Assembly (NCBI GenBank): GCA_964498765.1
Contig: CAZCIU010000050.1
Span: 1-18,459, forward strand
Direction of reading: 5' to 3'
DNA length: 18,459 bases
From: UPXZ01 sp964498765
GTDB taxonomy: Bacteria > Bacteroidota > Bacteroidia > Bacteroidales > Paludibacteraceae
Shown here: positions 1-8,286 of the stretch, piece after piece
Position numbering within the stretch: the stretch's first letter is position 1
Layout of the letters: each line of letters starts with the position of its first letter
Position numbers and translations under genes: made by a program
The notes under the pieces: generated by a model
Database searches by the model: none
Seen by the model: the letters and a program-made list of their open reading frames with translations, nothing else
What the model was told of the DNA's origin: nothing

Positions 1-54
1 AGAAACTATTCAAACCAATAGCTAATAATTCTACCTGCCATCTTAAAAATAATC

Positions 55-86
55 GCGGCGAAGTGAAAAACTCACTTCGCCGCTTT
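55..86. terminator. Strong hairpin, probable terminator of the 151-1710 gene
   Basis: A perfect 12-bp inverted repeat (55-66 with 72-83) encloses a 5-nt loop. Read on the minus strand it follows the stop codon of the 151-1710 gene by about 70 bases and is followed by an A/T-rich stretch with a run of five T. On the plus strand it is followed by only three T, so it could also weakly stop transcription entering from the left. No gene is seen in 1-150. Confidence 0.65.
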
Positions 87-150
87 CAAAAAATCACCAC
101 AAACATAAACAAACTGAAATCAAATCATATCTTGCAATATGATATTTCTT

Positions 151-1710
151 TTATCTTCTTGAGCCACCGCTGCTGCGTCCGCTGCTCATGCTTCCTGATG
201 AAGATGATGAGCTTCTGCTCGGTGAACTGAATGAACCACTACTTCTTGAAGAGCTTGAACTGCTTCTGCTAGGAGAGGAAATAGATCCACTGCTTGAGCT
301 TCTGCTCGGTGTGCTGTATGAGCCGCTGCTTCTTGAGCTAGAACTTCTGCTTGGAGTACTGTAGGAGCCGCTGCTTCTACTTGACTGTGTGCTTCGAGGA
401 GTTACAGATGAGTTTCTACTTGGCTGACTAGGCTGGCTGTAAGTAGAAGATCTGCTTTCGCTGCTTCTAGGTGCCACTGTAGAATTTCTACTGCTTCCGT
501 TATTTCTTGCAGGTTGATCATAAGATCCTCTGCTAGGAGTTGAAACGGAGCCTCTTTGGTTGCTTGAAGAACCTGAGCGAACGCCGGAACTGCTATTCCT
601 TGTTGGCTCTTGTGAGCGAGTTTGAGTAGAGCGCTGGTTGTTCCATTGCTGACTATTTCTTACTGCTCCTGTGCTTCTTACTGCACCACTGGAGTTTCTA
701 GTGTTAGTGTTGGTGCGTACGCCTGCATCAGTACCTCTGGTAGTAGAATTGGTGCGTACACCGCTTTGGTTATTACGAGTGCTGTTAGTGCTTCTCGCGT
801 CTGAGTTGCTTCTTACAGCGCTGCTGTTTCTTTGTGTGTTAGCTCCACGTACTTGAGAGTTGTTTCTGCTGTTAACAGCCGAACGACTGTCTGAACTGCG
901 AACTAAATCTCTGTGGTTGCTGATATTACTTCTCGAAGAGTTACGGCTTGCAAACGAGCGGTCCGGATTGGCTCTTGAGTAGTCGCTTCTACTTACTTCT
1001 CTGCGCATTTCGTTGTAGCTATTGCTTCTTACACGGTCAGAGTAATTGTAAGTGTGGTTGTAATTGTTACAGAAAATGTTGATATTGTTTACATAAACTC
1101 CCACTGGATACGGGCGCCAATAGTTCCAATACGATGGGTAGTAGCCCCAGTAGTACGGAGAATACCATCTGTGGTATCTTGGTCCCCAGAACCAGGAGAA
1201 AATAGAAGGAGTATAAACATAAACCGGCTCGATGATGTAGTATGGACCGTAGATGTACGGATCGCCAATTACTTGTACGTAATGTCTGCGGTTGTTTCTA
1301 CGTTCTACAACGATTGAAGCAACATCCTGAAATACATCGTGACCAACTACTGCCTGCAGTACTACCAGGTGGGTACTTCCTTTGGAAGTTTCAATTACAC
1401 GAAGGTAATCTACCTGTCCGTCCATATTCAGGTCAAGGTTGTTGATACCGGTGTTATAGTCATTGACTCTTCTTTCAAATTCTTCCAGATCACGAGAATC
1501 TGCAAAAACATTCGCTACTGCCCGTAAGTCCAAGTTGTAGCTTATATCTGAATTCTCAGCTTGCACTGTCACATTTCTGTTTGAGTAGCGAGAATTTCTA
1601 CCATAGTCATCATAATCGTCGTAGCCGTATGATTGTGCGTAAGTGGAGCATGAAGATAGTAATAAGGCTGAAACTACGAAGGCCAACATGCTTGTAAATC
1701 TAGTTTTCAT
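151..1710 (-). CDS. Lipoprotein-like exported protein with Ser/Arg/Asn-rich repeat tail
   Basis: Protein of 519 residues, function not recognised. The N-terminus is a signal peptide with a lipobox-like LSSC at residues 18-21, so it may be a lipoprotein; a signal peptidase I site near the Y-A-Q at 24-26 is the alternative. Residues about 55-150 form the only ordinary-looking domain and include an EF-hand/dockerin-like loop, DLNMDGQVD (93-101), in which Asp/Asn spacing could bind calcium. Residues about 150-205 are extremely rich in Tyr, Trp and Pro. From about residue 220 to the end the protein is low complexity, dominated by Ser, Arg, Asn and Thr, and is probably disordered and very basic. 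It is monocistronic: the next gene upstream, pckA, is divergent. The ATG at 1710 directly precedes the signal peptide. Short loop-containing proteins of this kind are familiar from Bacteroidota, but I cannot name the family. Confidence 0.85.
   Translation of the reverse strand: MKTRFTSMLAFVVSALLLSSCSTYAQSYGYDDYDDYGRNSRYSNRNVTVQAENSDISYNLDLRAVANVFADSRDLEEFERRVNDYNTGINNLDLNMDGQVDYLRVIETSKGSTHLVVLQAVVGHDVFQDVASIVVERRNNRRHYVQVIGDPYIYGPYYIIEPVYVYTPSIFSWFWGPRYHRWYSPYYWGYYPSYWNYWRPYPVGVYVNNINIFCNNYNHTYNYSDRVRSNSYNEMRREVSRSDYSRANPDRSFASRNSSRSNISNHRDLVRSSDSRSAVNSRNNSQVRGANTQRNSSAVRSNSDARSTNSTRNNQSGVRTNSTTRGTDAGVRTNTNTRNSSGAVRSTGAVRNSQQWNNQRSTQTRSQEPTRNSSSGVRSGSSSNQRGSVSTPSRGSYDQPARNNGSSRNSTVAPRSSESRSSTYSQPSQPSRNSSVTPRSTQSSRSSGSYSTPSRSSSSRSSGSYSTPSRSSSSGSISSPSRSSSSSSRSSGSFSSPSRSSSSSSGSMSSGRSSGGSRR
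154..399 (-). repeat. Coding tandem repeats in the Ser/Arg-rich tail
   Basis: Residues 438-518 of the 519-residue protein consist of imperfect repeats of a Ser/Arg/Gly/Pro module of about 15 residues, of the form RSSGSYSTPSRSSSS. Two copies are identical in protein sequence; later copies have Ile, Phe or Met in place of Tyr. At DNA level this is an imperfect repeat of about 45 bp, a likely site of copy-number variation by slippage. Confidence 0.75.
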
Positions 1711-1897
1711 AGTTGTGTGTATTGTAAAGTGAATGAATAAATTTTAATCTTTTTACCTCGAGTACCCTTTGAAAAACAATATTCGTGCCAAACAAAATCG
1801 GATGGTGTTAATATTTTGAAAATAAGAATGTTAAGAGAGGTGTTTTGGAATGCTAAAGTTACTTTAGAATTTTGTAACTTAAGTTTAACATTCGGTG

Positions 1898-1905
1898 CAA
1901 AACTA
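1898..1905 (-). promoter_or_regulatory. Possible -7 box for the 151-1710 gene
   Basis: On the minus strand this reads TAGTTTTG, an exact match to the Bacteroidota -7 consensus TAnnTTTG. It would give a leader of roughly 180 bases. No clear TTG -33 element lies at the expected distance, so the call is weak. Confidence 0.3.
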
Positions 1906-2010
1906 ATGAAACTTACTGAGTGTTAGAGTTAAAGATTTGTTAAGAATCTAAAAAGTGGAGCAATTAAAGAAAAATTTCTTTAATTCCTTTTCTGTCTCGA
2001 AATATTGTAG

Positions 2011-2018
2011 TAATTTTG
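2011..2018 (+). promoter_or_regulatory. pckA promoter, -7 box
   Basis: TAATTTTG matches the Bacteroidota -7 consensus TAnnTTTG exactly and lies 55 bases before the pckA start codon. The -33 region is not a good TTG match. The predicted leader of about 50 bases is A-rich and has no Shine-Dalgarno sequence, as is common in this phylum. Confidence 0.55.
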
Positions 2019-2073
2019 TACTCCGAAAATTAGGATATACAACAAAAAAAATAAATCAATTAAATTTTATCAA

Positions 2074-3669
2074 ATGGCAAATTTAGATTTAAGCAAGTAT
2101 GGAATTCAAGGTGACATCGAGATCCTTCACAATCCAACTTACGAAGAGTTATTTCAAGCTGAAATTGATCCTTCAAACCAAGGTTTTGAGAAAGGCGTAT
2201 TAACTGCTACAGGTGCTGTAGCTGTTGATACCGGTAAGTTTACAGGTCGTTCTCCTAAAGACAAATTCATTGTTATGGATGACACTACAAAAGATACACT
2301 ATGGTGGGATGGTACTATCAACAGACCAACTACTCCGGAAGTATTTGACCACTGTAAAGACCTTGTAACTGCACAACTTTCTACTGCTAAAAAACTTTAC
2401 GTTGTAGATACATTCTGCGGAACCAACGAAGATACTCGCATGAAAGTGCGTTTCGTGATGGAAGTAGCATGGCAAGCACACTTTGTGACTAACATGTTTA
2501 TCCGTCCTTCTCACTACGAATTGGCTAACTACGGTGAACCAGATTTCGTTTGCTTGAACGGTTCTAAAACCAGCAATCCTAACTGGAAAGAACAAGGATT
2601 GAACTCTGAAGTATTTACTTTGTTTGATCTAACTCGCAAAATGCAGGTTATCGGCGGTACATGGTACGGCGGTGAGATGAAAAAAGGTATTTTTGCCCTT
2701 ATGAATTACTACTTGCCACTTCGCGGTATTGCTTCTATGCACTGCTCGGCAAACGTAGGTGCAGAAGGCGACGTAGCTATTTTCTTCGGTCTTTCAGGAA
2801 CTGGTAAAACTACACTTTCTGCTGACCCAAAACGTTTCTTAATCGGTGACGACGAACACGGCTGGGACGACCACGGAGTATTTAACTACGAAGGTGGTTG
2901 CTACGCAAAAGTGATTGATCTTGAAAAAGACAAAGAACCAGATATCTGGAGAGCTATCCGCAGAGATGCATTGCTTGAAAACGTAACTGTAAAAGAAGAC
3001 GGAACTCCTGACTATACAGCTGCTGCTTCAAAAACAGAAAACACACGTGTTTCTTATCCAATCTATCATATCAGCAAAATCGTTACTCCTTCACGTGCAG
3101 GACACGCAAGCAAAATCATTTACTTGTCAGCTGACGCATTTGGAGTATTGCCTCCGGTATCTATTTTGGACGAAAAATCAGCTCAATACCACTTCCTGTC
3201 AGGATTTACTTCCAAATTGGCCGGAACAGAACGCGGTATTACTGAGCCGGTTCCTTCTTTCTCACCTGCATTTGGTGAAGCTTTCTTGACGCTACACCCA
3301 ACTATGTACGCAAAAACATTAATTGGAAAAGCACAAGAACACAATGCAAAAGTTTACCTGGTTAACACAGGATGGAACGGAACAGGAAAACGTATTTCGT
3401 TGAAAAATACACGTGCAATCATCGATGCTATCATCGACGGTTCTATCGAAAATGCTCCAACGAAACACATTCCAATCTTGAACTTGGTTGCTCCAACAGC
3501 ATTGAACCACGTAGATACAGAAATTCTTGACCCACGTGATACTTACGCTGACGTTGCTGAATGGGAAACAAAAGCAAAATCACTTGCTGCTAAATACATC
3601 AAAAACTTTGAGCAGTATTGCGATAACGACGATGCAAAAGCATTAGTTGCTTCTGGTCCTCAATTGTAA
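2074..3669 (+). CDS. pckA: Phosphoenolpyruvate carboxykinase (ATP)
   Basis: Cytosolic enzyme interconverting oxaloacetate + ATP and phosphoenolpyruvate + CO2 + ADP. At 531 residues it has the usual length for the ATP-dependent family. Visible landmarks are RSPKDKF (59-65) near the substrate site, YGGEMKKG (198-205) with the paired lysines typical of the PEPCK-specific motif, the P-loop GLSGTGKTTLS (239-249), and the metal-binding stretch IGDDEHGW (257-264). All are intact. The ATG is 55 bases after a TAnnTTTG promoter box. The gene stands alone, with a strong terminator 45 bases after its stop. In fermentative Bacteroidota this enzyme is known to run also in the carboxylating direction, feeding oxaloacetate to succinate or propionate formation; which direction dominates here cannot be seen from sequence. 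Confidence 0.98.
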   Translation: MANLDLSKYGIQGDIEILHNPTYEELFQAEIDPSNQGFEKGVLTATGAVAVDTGKFTGRSPKDKFIVMDDTTKDTLWWDGTINRPTTPEVFDHCKDLVTAQLSTAKKLYVVDTFCGTNEDTRMKVRFVMEVAWQAHFVTNMFIRPSHYELANYGEPDFVCLNGSKTSNPNWKEQGLNSEVFTLFDLTRKMQVIGGTWYGGEMKKGIFALMNYYLPLRGIASMHCSANVGAEGDVAIFFGLSGTGKTTLSADPKRFLIGDDEHGWDDHGVFNYEGGCYAKVIDLEKDKEPDIWRAIRRDALLENVTVKEDGTPDYTAAASKTENTRVSYPIYHISKIVTPSRAGHASKIIYLSADAFGVLPPVSILDEKSAQYHFLSGFTSKLAGTERGITEPVPSFSPAFGEAFLTLHPTMYAKTLIGKAQEHNAKVYLVNTGWNGTGKRISLKNTRAIIDAIIDGSIENAPTKHIPILNLVAPTALNHVDTEILDPRDTYADVAEWETKAKSLAAKYIKNFEQYCDNDDAKALVASGPQL

Positions 3670-3713
3670 GCATCTTCAATGAATATTTTATAAAAAATAA
3701 TCATACAATAAAT

Positions 3714-3749
3714 AAAAATCCCGCTTCAAATCAGAAGCGGGATTTTTTT
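3714..3749 (+). terminator. Rho-independent terminator of pckA
   Basis: A GC-rich stem (3718-3727 with 3734-3743, extended by A/T pairs) closes a 6-nt loop and is followed on the plus strand by seven T. The A-run on its left side makes it potentially bidirectional, so it could also serve the convergent acyltransferase gene. Confidence 0.9.
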
Positions 3750-3756
3750 GTGTTAA

Positions 3757-3787
3757 CACCTGACAGGTTTTCAAAACCTGTTAGGTG
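3757..3787. repeat. REP-like palindrome between convergent genes
   Basis: Inverted repeat with 14 base pairs (3757-3770 with 3774-3787, one of them G-T) and a 3-nt loop. The arms contain CCTGACAGG and CCTGTTAGG. It lies directly after the pckA terminator and 15 bases after the acyltransferase stop codon. From memory, near-identical CCTGACAGG palindromes are scattered through many Bacteroidota genomes; I could not check this. It may act as a terminator or mRNA 3' end for the minus-strand gene. Confidence 0.7.
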
Positions 3788-3802
3788 ATTATTAAAGTGC
3801 AA

Positions 3803-4948
3803 TTATTTCTTTGTCATAAACTTTTTTGTCAGGTATTTACGCACCGGAATATCGTAAAGTTTCAGTGCCAGATAAGCAAGAATAATATTCCCAACCACTA
3901 AAATCACGGCTACATGCCAGGTTTCTGCGAATGTAAGTTCGTTTTTCCAAACCCAGGAATAGAATAAGTACATAAACGGATAATGCACCATATAGAGCGG
4001 ATAGGAAATGTCACCCATAAATTTACACAGGCGTGTGGTGAATTTATCGGTTGTTTTGCCGGATGCTCCAAGATAAACAAGGAACGGGAAAATAAGAATT
4101 GTAACTATAGCATCGTAAATTCCATTTGCCCAAGGTGTTTTTTCGCCGGTGATGTAAGGCATCGAAAGCAATACAACAATAGCTAAACTGCTAATCCAGA
4201 ATGCTCCTTTGATTTTGACCGGCTTAAATACGCGTGACATTAACAAACCGGCAGAAAACGCAAACATCAATCTGAGCATTCCACCCAGGAAATTATGATC
4301 TAAAAGCGACCATCCAACTCCTAAATGTCCAAATCCTGAAAGATTACCAATGGCAAAATACGCCAAACCAATTCCGGCAACTGCCACAAGAACGGTCAGG
4401 GCTTTGGTTCCCATCCGACGAATGATAAGTGCATAAAGTATATTGCCTATATATTCAAAAAACAGCGACCAAGTCGGTCCGTTGAGAGGGAAAATTTCGG
4501 CATTTCCACGCACTTCATAGCCTGCACCCGGATATGCCGGAATAAGGAAAAGACTGAGAAGCGTGGCAAGCATAACCATGGAAATTGGAGTAGGCGAGCC
4601 GTCCCATTTTTCGCTGCCTTGAATTAAGAATGTGATGGCACCCAGCACAAAACCCATTACAATCATGGGATGCAGACGAATTAAACGACGCTTGAAGAAG
4701 TCTTTTATACTCATTTTTTGCCAGCGGTCGTCATAAGCATAACCAATTACGAAACCGGAAAGGATAAAGAAAAAATCCACAGCCAGATAGCCGTGGTTAA
4801 ATTTTTGGTCATAAGGACTGGTAGCAAATGCCTCGAAAACGTGGTAAAAAATAACCATCAAAGCAGCAACTCCACGTAGTCCGTTTAGGATTTCATAGTG
4901 CGGCTTACTGTCCGAAAAGGCAGATGCAGAAATTTGTGGTTTTGTCAT
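3803..4948 (-). CDS. Acyltransferase 3 family membrane protein
   Basis: Integral membrane acyltransferase of 381 residues, a normal length for the acyltransferase-3 (OafA/YrhL-like) family, which transfers acetyl or other acyl groups to sugars of surface polysaccharides or other envelope molecules. The family signature is present at the start: NGLRGVAALMVIFYH (22-36), with the conserved Arg25 and His36. About ten hydrophobic membrane segments follow and the C-terminus is basic (KKFMTKK). There is no extra SGNH or periplasmic domain. It starts at the ATG at 4948, preceded by its own promoter box, and is separated from the upstream outer-membrane protein gene by 142 bp, so it is probably a single-gene unit. 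The acceptor substrate cannot be told; no polysaccharide cluster surrounds it. Confidence 0.93.
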   Translation of the reverse strand: MTKPQISASAFSDSKPHYEILNGLRGVAALMVIFYHVFEAFATSPYDQKFNHGYLAVDFFFILSGFVIGYAYDDRWQKMSIKDFFKRRLIRLHPMIVMGFVLGAITFLIQGSEKWDGSPTPISMVMLATLLSLFLIPAYPGAGYEVRGNAEIFPLNGPTWSLFFEYIGNILYALIIRRMGTKALTVLVAVAGIGLAYFAIGNLSGFGHLGVGWSLLDHNFLGGMLRLMFAFSAGLLMSRVFKPVKIKGAFWISSLAIVVLLSMPYITGEKTPWANGIYDAIVTILIFPFLVYLGASGKTTDKFTTRLCKFMGDISYPLYMVHYPFMYLFYSWVWKNELTFAETWHVAVILVVGNIILAYLALKLYDIPVRKYLTKKFMTKK

Positions 4949-4996
4949 ACGTAAAAAATTCGGAGTGTTATAAATGCATTCTTTTTTAAAGAATTA

Positions 4997-5004
4997 CAAA
5001 TGTA
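4997..5004 (-). promoter_or_regulatory. Promoter -7 box of the acyltransferase gene
   Basis: Minus-strand TACATTTG matches TAnnTTTG exactly, about 50 bases upstream of the ATG. The -33 TTG is not clear. Confidence 0.45.
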
Positions 5005-5090
5005 CAAAAAATGCTCTTACTACAGGGATTGTACAGCATTTTTTAAGATGTCTTTTGTCCTTGATTGAGATGTGATGTGAATGTCTTGAT

Positions 5091-7166
5091 CTAAAACTTC
5101 CATCGTAGCAAAAATCTGAAGTCTGTTTTTCGGTTTCCAAGTATTTCCTCGTTTCCGCTGCTTTGCGAACTGCGACCATCGGCATAAACTGTTTGAGCCA
5201 GTTTCAGCCATAGTGAAAGTTTTTCACCGATATCATAACGTGCGTTGAGGTAATATCGGCTTCCAAGTCCGTAGTTCATCGGAAAAGAAAAGGCGTAAAG
5301 TACATCGCGTTCATACACGTAGATGCGGTTGTTGAAGTTTTGCGCATCAAAAACCTGGAAGCGAGCATTGATATTGAGTGGAATTTTCTCAAAACTGTAA
5401 GCCACATCCTGCAATGCCGAAAAACCATAAGTCGCTTTGGCAGGTCCGGCTTTGAAACCGTTGGCGTCCAGCTGATTTCTGAAACTAAATCGCCCGAAGG
5501 AATAATTTAGCAAATAGCGAGCTTGCCATTTGGGTTGCTCGCTAATTACGGCTAATGTATTCACTGTATCAGTGAAGTTTCGGGCATTTTCTTCAAACTT
5601 AAATCGCCAGTACATATTTACATTGCGCCGCGGAAAATAATCCACTTGAACCAAATAATCCTTTCCAATCGAAGGAGCGTCCACGCCAAACTTTGGCCAG
5701 GGAAATTTGTAACTATCGATGTATGCAGAAACTTTCCAGTACTTTATCGGGCGAACTTCTGCTCCGATATAAAGTCCGGTTTCGTTGTTTACACGTGAAG
5801 ATTCGGAGAATGTGCGTGAAAAAAGCACGTCGTATTCTTTCGAGAAATAACGATGCAAAGCCACCAAACTTACACGCGAAATCGGATTGAAATTCATGCC
5901 ATTAAGTGTAGCAACTGCAGAATTATCAGAAATGGCTGTTTCTCCAAAGAAATTTATCTTTTGCCAGCGTGCGCGGTAGTTGAGGCTTGCTGCCCATTGC
6001 TCTTTTCCACTGAAGTAAAATCGATTGTAAATTGCCGGGCGAGGCTCTAAATTATGGTCAAAATGGTTGTAAAATGCAGTTGCACCTACCTGAAACCATT
6101 GATGAGTAAATGTGGCATTTCCACCGATTACTTGTTGTACGACGGTATTTTTCTTTTCCAAATCACTGATGGTACGATGAATTCCGGTCTGAATAATGGA
6201 TGCAAAGCTGCCGTTAATGGTGTCGCCGTCAATTTTCTTTCTTGAATAAAATGCTGTCAAATCTAATTTTCCAAGCTTGATAGTTGCTCCGGCTCCTCTG
6301 AAAATGTCGTATTCAGCGGTAGAGCTAAATTTCTTCAAACCCGTGGAGCGAGAAGTAACTTGCATCACGTAAGAGGATTTTCCCATCGAAAAATCTGTGC
6401 GCAATACCAAACCCTGCCCAAAATTGGCTCTGAAATCTCCCAGAACCAAGGTTTTCAGCCTTCCCATGTTTTTCAGCTCAAAGAAAGCTGAATAAAAGTC
6501 GTAACCTTTGTTATGCTCACCCCAAAACTGCTCTCCGGCATCTTTTTCGGCAGTTAGGCCAAACTGAATTTTATCTCTGTATCTAAAACGGTATTTTAAG
6601 TGGTTGTAAAAAGGATCTCCTACGTATTTTTTGCTGTTTTTATCTTCCGCCTGATTGTCCTCTTCGGGTAAAAATCGGTAGCCTTCTCTGGTTTCCATAC
6701 CTCGGTCCAGTCTGAAGAAAATTTCATTTTTTCCATATTTGAACACGTTTTTCATGTTCAATGTTTCTTTCACTGGAATGGCATCACCCAAACTGATAAA
6801 ATGCAGCATCCTGCGTATGTCCGTCATATCCAGACCATCGATTAGTTGCAGTTCGTAGATAGTTTCTAAAGGCGTATTTCGGTAGAGATAATGCAGGATA
6901 TTGTCGATTTGAACTTCAGAAAGAAACTGCAGTTTATCCAATTCTTCTTTGTTGGTATTGTTCAGATTTATTGGATTTTCGGTCAAAGCAATCAAATCGT
7001 CGTAAAAATTGGTGAAGTCAATTTCCACTTCCGACTCCTCTGAAAGTTGCTCGTAAATATCTGCAATAATCTGCTCGGCAGACATCACAACGTCCTGTGC
7101 AACCATTTTCAGTGGGAAAAGTATTAGAAAGGAAAGTATTATTTTTTTGAAAAGTTCCATAATCAT
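5091..7166 (-). CDS. Outer-membrane beta-barrel protein with N-terminal helix-hairpin-helix domain
   Basis: Protein of 691 residues. A signal peptide (about 1-24, ending V-A-Q) is followed by an acidic helical stretch and a helix-hairpin-helix region at about 66-128, seen in INLNNTNKEELDKL and the later ELQLIDGLDMTDIRRML. Residues about 150-691 alternate aromatic and polar residues in strand-like blocks and end in RWKF, the C-terminal Phe typical of an outer-membrane beta-barrel. The helix-hairpin-helix fold usually binds DNA non-specifically (ComEA-like), which is odd for a barrel protein; a role in DNA uptake is only a guess. The gene follows the 7247-8146 barrel gene by 80 bp without a visible promoter, so they probably form an operon. 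The start is ATG 7166; an ATG two codons later (7160) is equally possible. Proteins of this architecture are conserved in Bacteroidota, function unknown to me. Confidence 0.85.
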   Translation of the reverse strand: MIMELFKKIILSFLILFPLKMVAQDVVMSAEQIIADIYEQLSEESEVEIDFTNFYDDLIALTENPINLNNTNKEELDKLQFLSEVQIDNILHYLYRNTPLETIYELQLIDGLDMTDIRRMLHFISLGDAIPVKETLNMKNVFKYGKNEIFFRLDRGMETREGYRFLPEEDNQAEDKNSKKYVGDPFYNHLKYRFRYRDKIQFGLTAEKDAGEQFWGEHNKGYDFYSAFFELKNMGRLKTLVLGDFRANFGQGLVLRTDFSMGKSSYVMQVTSRSTGLKKFSSTAEYDIFRGAGATIKLGKLDLTAFYSRKKIDGDTINGSFASIIQTGIHRTISDLEKKNTVVQQVIGGNATFTHQWFQVGATAFYNHFDHNLEPRPAIYNRFYFSGKEQWAASLNYRARWQKINFFGETAISDNSAVATLNGMNFNPISRVSLVALHRYFSKEYDVLFSRTFSESSRVNNETGLYIGAEVRPIKYWKVSAYIDSYKFPWPKFGVDAPSIGKDYLVQVDYFPRRNVNMYWRFKFEENARNFTDTVNTLAVISEQPKWQARYLLNYSFGRFSFRNQLDANGFKAGPAKATYGFSALQDVAYSFEKIPLNINARFQVFDAQNFNNRIYVYERDVLYAFSFPMNYGLGSRYYLNARYDIGEKLSLWLKLAQTVYADGRSSQSSGNEEILGNRKTDFRFLLRWKF

Positions 7167-7246
7167 GAAATTATCATACAGCGTATTTCAGTTTTTGTCA
7201 GGTTTTATCCAATTAAAAAAGTCTTGTCTTTAAAAATCCAATCTTA

Positions 7247-8146
7247 TTAGAATTTATATTTCAAATTTGCAATCGTATTAAGTCCGAGTAACGGATGTAA
7301 TTCGCCATTCAGATTGAAATGAAATCCGCCCAAATGCAAACCTAAACCTATGGCGGGAACCAGATAATCGCTTCCATACGCACCCAGTTTCACAGTCAAA
7401 TCCTTAATCATAGTATATTCAAATCCGGTTGCGTAGCGGAAATTGCTGCTCACTTCTTTGTCAATTTGCGTGAGCCATTTCAGATTATCTGCAAAAGCAT
7501 AATTCGCTCCGATACTGAAAATCGAAGGAATTCGCTTTTCAGTAAATTCAGTTTTTATATTCGTCTGAAATGGATTAAAGGTATGAAAACCAACTGTTAA
7601 CTTCGGGAAAATACTGGAAGCAACTCCAAACTGCGCCAATACTGCTCCGCGGTAACGACTTTCGTCGGCTGCATGAAAATAAGCTGTATAATAATCAAAC
7701 TGCACGCCCATGGAAAATTTATCGCCAAAATTTCGGGCAATTCCCAGTCCGGCAAGCATTTCATTGTAAATAGAATATCCGTGATAGGAAAAACTCAGGC
7801 CGACATTCACAAAGTTGGCATTGAAGCCTGCCTGAACACTTTTGGTGCTGAGTTCGTTCAGCATATAGCGGTTTTCATATTGCATAGAAAATTCCATTTT
7901 TTCAATATGCGCCAAAGCCGGAATATTGTGAAATGCATTCCATTCATCAAGTACAGCTACCGAAGTATTGGCGATGGAAGTGGAGAAAGGGACGACCGGG
8001 GCGATTTGTGAAAAACCGAAGGATGCACCAGTCAGAAGCAGAAAACTCAGAACCGTTTTTTGAAGTTCAAAAGTCGTGAAAATACCGGTTTTGAGATTAT
8101 AGAACGAGGCTTTTTGTTTAAGATAGCTCTTAAAAGGCAGTTTCAT
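7247..8146 (-). CDS. Outer-membrane beta-barrel protein, function unknown
   Basis: Predicted exported barrel of 299 residues. After a basic lead of about 25 residues there is a hydrophobic stretch ending near G-F-S-Q, consistent with signal peptide cleavage. The mature part is made of strand-like alternating segments, and the protein ends in KYKF, the usual barrel C-terminus. The overall look recalls small outer-membrane porin-like or T9SS-accessory proteins (PorV/PorQ/PorP type), but no motif decides between them. I chose the ATG at 8146 rather than an in-frame TTG at 8167, because the promoter box at 8182-8189 leaves a sensible leader and ATG is preferred; the N-region before the hydrophobic core is still unusually long. 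It is first in a likely two-gene operon with the helix-hairpin-helix barrel protein, suggesting a shared role at the outer membrane. Confidence 0.8.
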   Translation of the reverse strand: MKLPFKSYLKQKASFYNLKTGIFTTFELQKTVLSFLLLTGASFGFSQIAPVVPFSTSIANTSVAVLDEWNAFHNIPALAHIEKMEFSMQYENRYMLNELSTKSVQAGFNANFVNVGLSFSYHGYSIYNEMLAGLGIARNFGDKFSMGVQFDYYTAYFHAADESRYRGAVLAQFGVASSIFPKLTVGFHTFNPFQTNIKTEFTEKRIPSIFSIGANYAFADNLKWLTQIDKEVSSNFRYATGFEYTMIKDLTVKLGAYGSDYLVPAIGLGLHLGGFHFNLNGELHPLLGLNTIANLKYKF

Positions 8147-8181
8147 AATTCTAAGATTTATTGTCAATGTTGATATTTTTT

Positions 8182-8189
8182 CAAATATA
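8182..8189 (-). promoter_or_regulatory. Promoter -7 box of the outer-membrane barrel operon
   Basis: Minus-strand TATATTTG matches TAnnTTTG exactly and lies 35 bases before the ATG at 8146. It is back to back with the plus-strand promoter at 8243-8272. Confidence 0.5.
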
Positions 8190-8242
8190 TAAATATTAAG
8201 TATAATATCCTAAAATAATTTGGAATAAAACTTGTTGTATTA

Positions 8243-8272
8243 TTGTATGATGCCAAAGTTTGATTAATTTTG
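8243..8272 (+). promoter_or_regulatory. Promoter of the DUF4294-type gene (-33 TTG, -7 TAATTTTG)
   Basis: TTG at 8243-8245 is followed after 19 bases by TAATTTTG at 8265-8272, an exact Bacteroidota-type pair. Transcription would start about 5-10 bases later, leaving almost no leader before the ATG at 8287. This also argues against the in-frame TTG at 8260, which lies upstream of the -7 box. Confidence 0.6.
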
Positions 8273-8286
8273 TATCATCATTTTAT

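Larger units (their letters stand above)
1711..2073. other. Divergent intergenic region, 363 bp
   Basis: AT-rich spacer between the 151-1710 gene (minus) and pckA (plus). No open reading frame with coding character is seen. It holds one promoter box for each direction, listed separately. Between them lies a 7-bp inverted repeat (AAGTTAC at 1856-1862, GTAACTT at 1874-1880) that might be a regulator site; with 11 bases between arms in AT-rich DNA this is weak evidence. Confidence 0.5.

Noticed and set aside
5091..7166. ComEA-type competence protein
   Set aside because: Only the helix-hairpin-helix part is similar; ComEA proteins are much shorter and lack a barrel, so the name would mislead.
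8147..8167. TTG start for the outer-membrane barrel gene
   Set aside because: It would lengthen an already long N-region before the signal peptide core; the ATG at 8146 is preferred.
8260..8286. Upstream TTG start for the DUF4294-type gene
   Set aside because: The TTG lies before the predicted -7 box, and the ATG at 8287 begins a textbook signal peptide.
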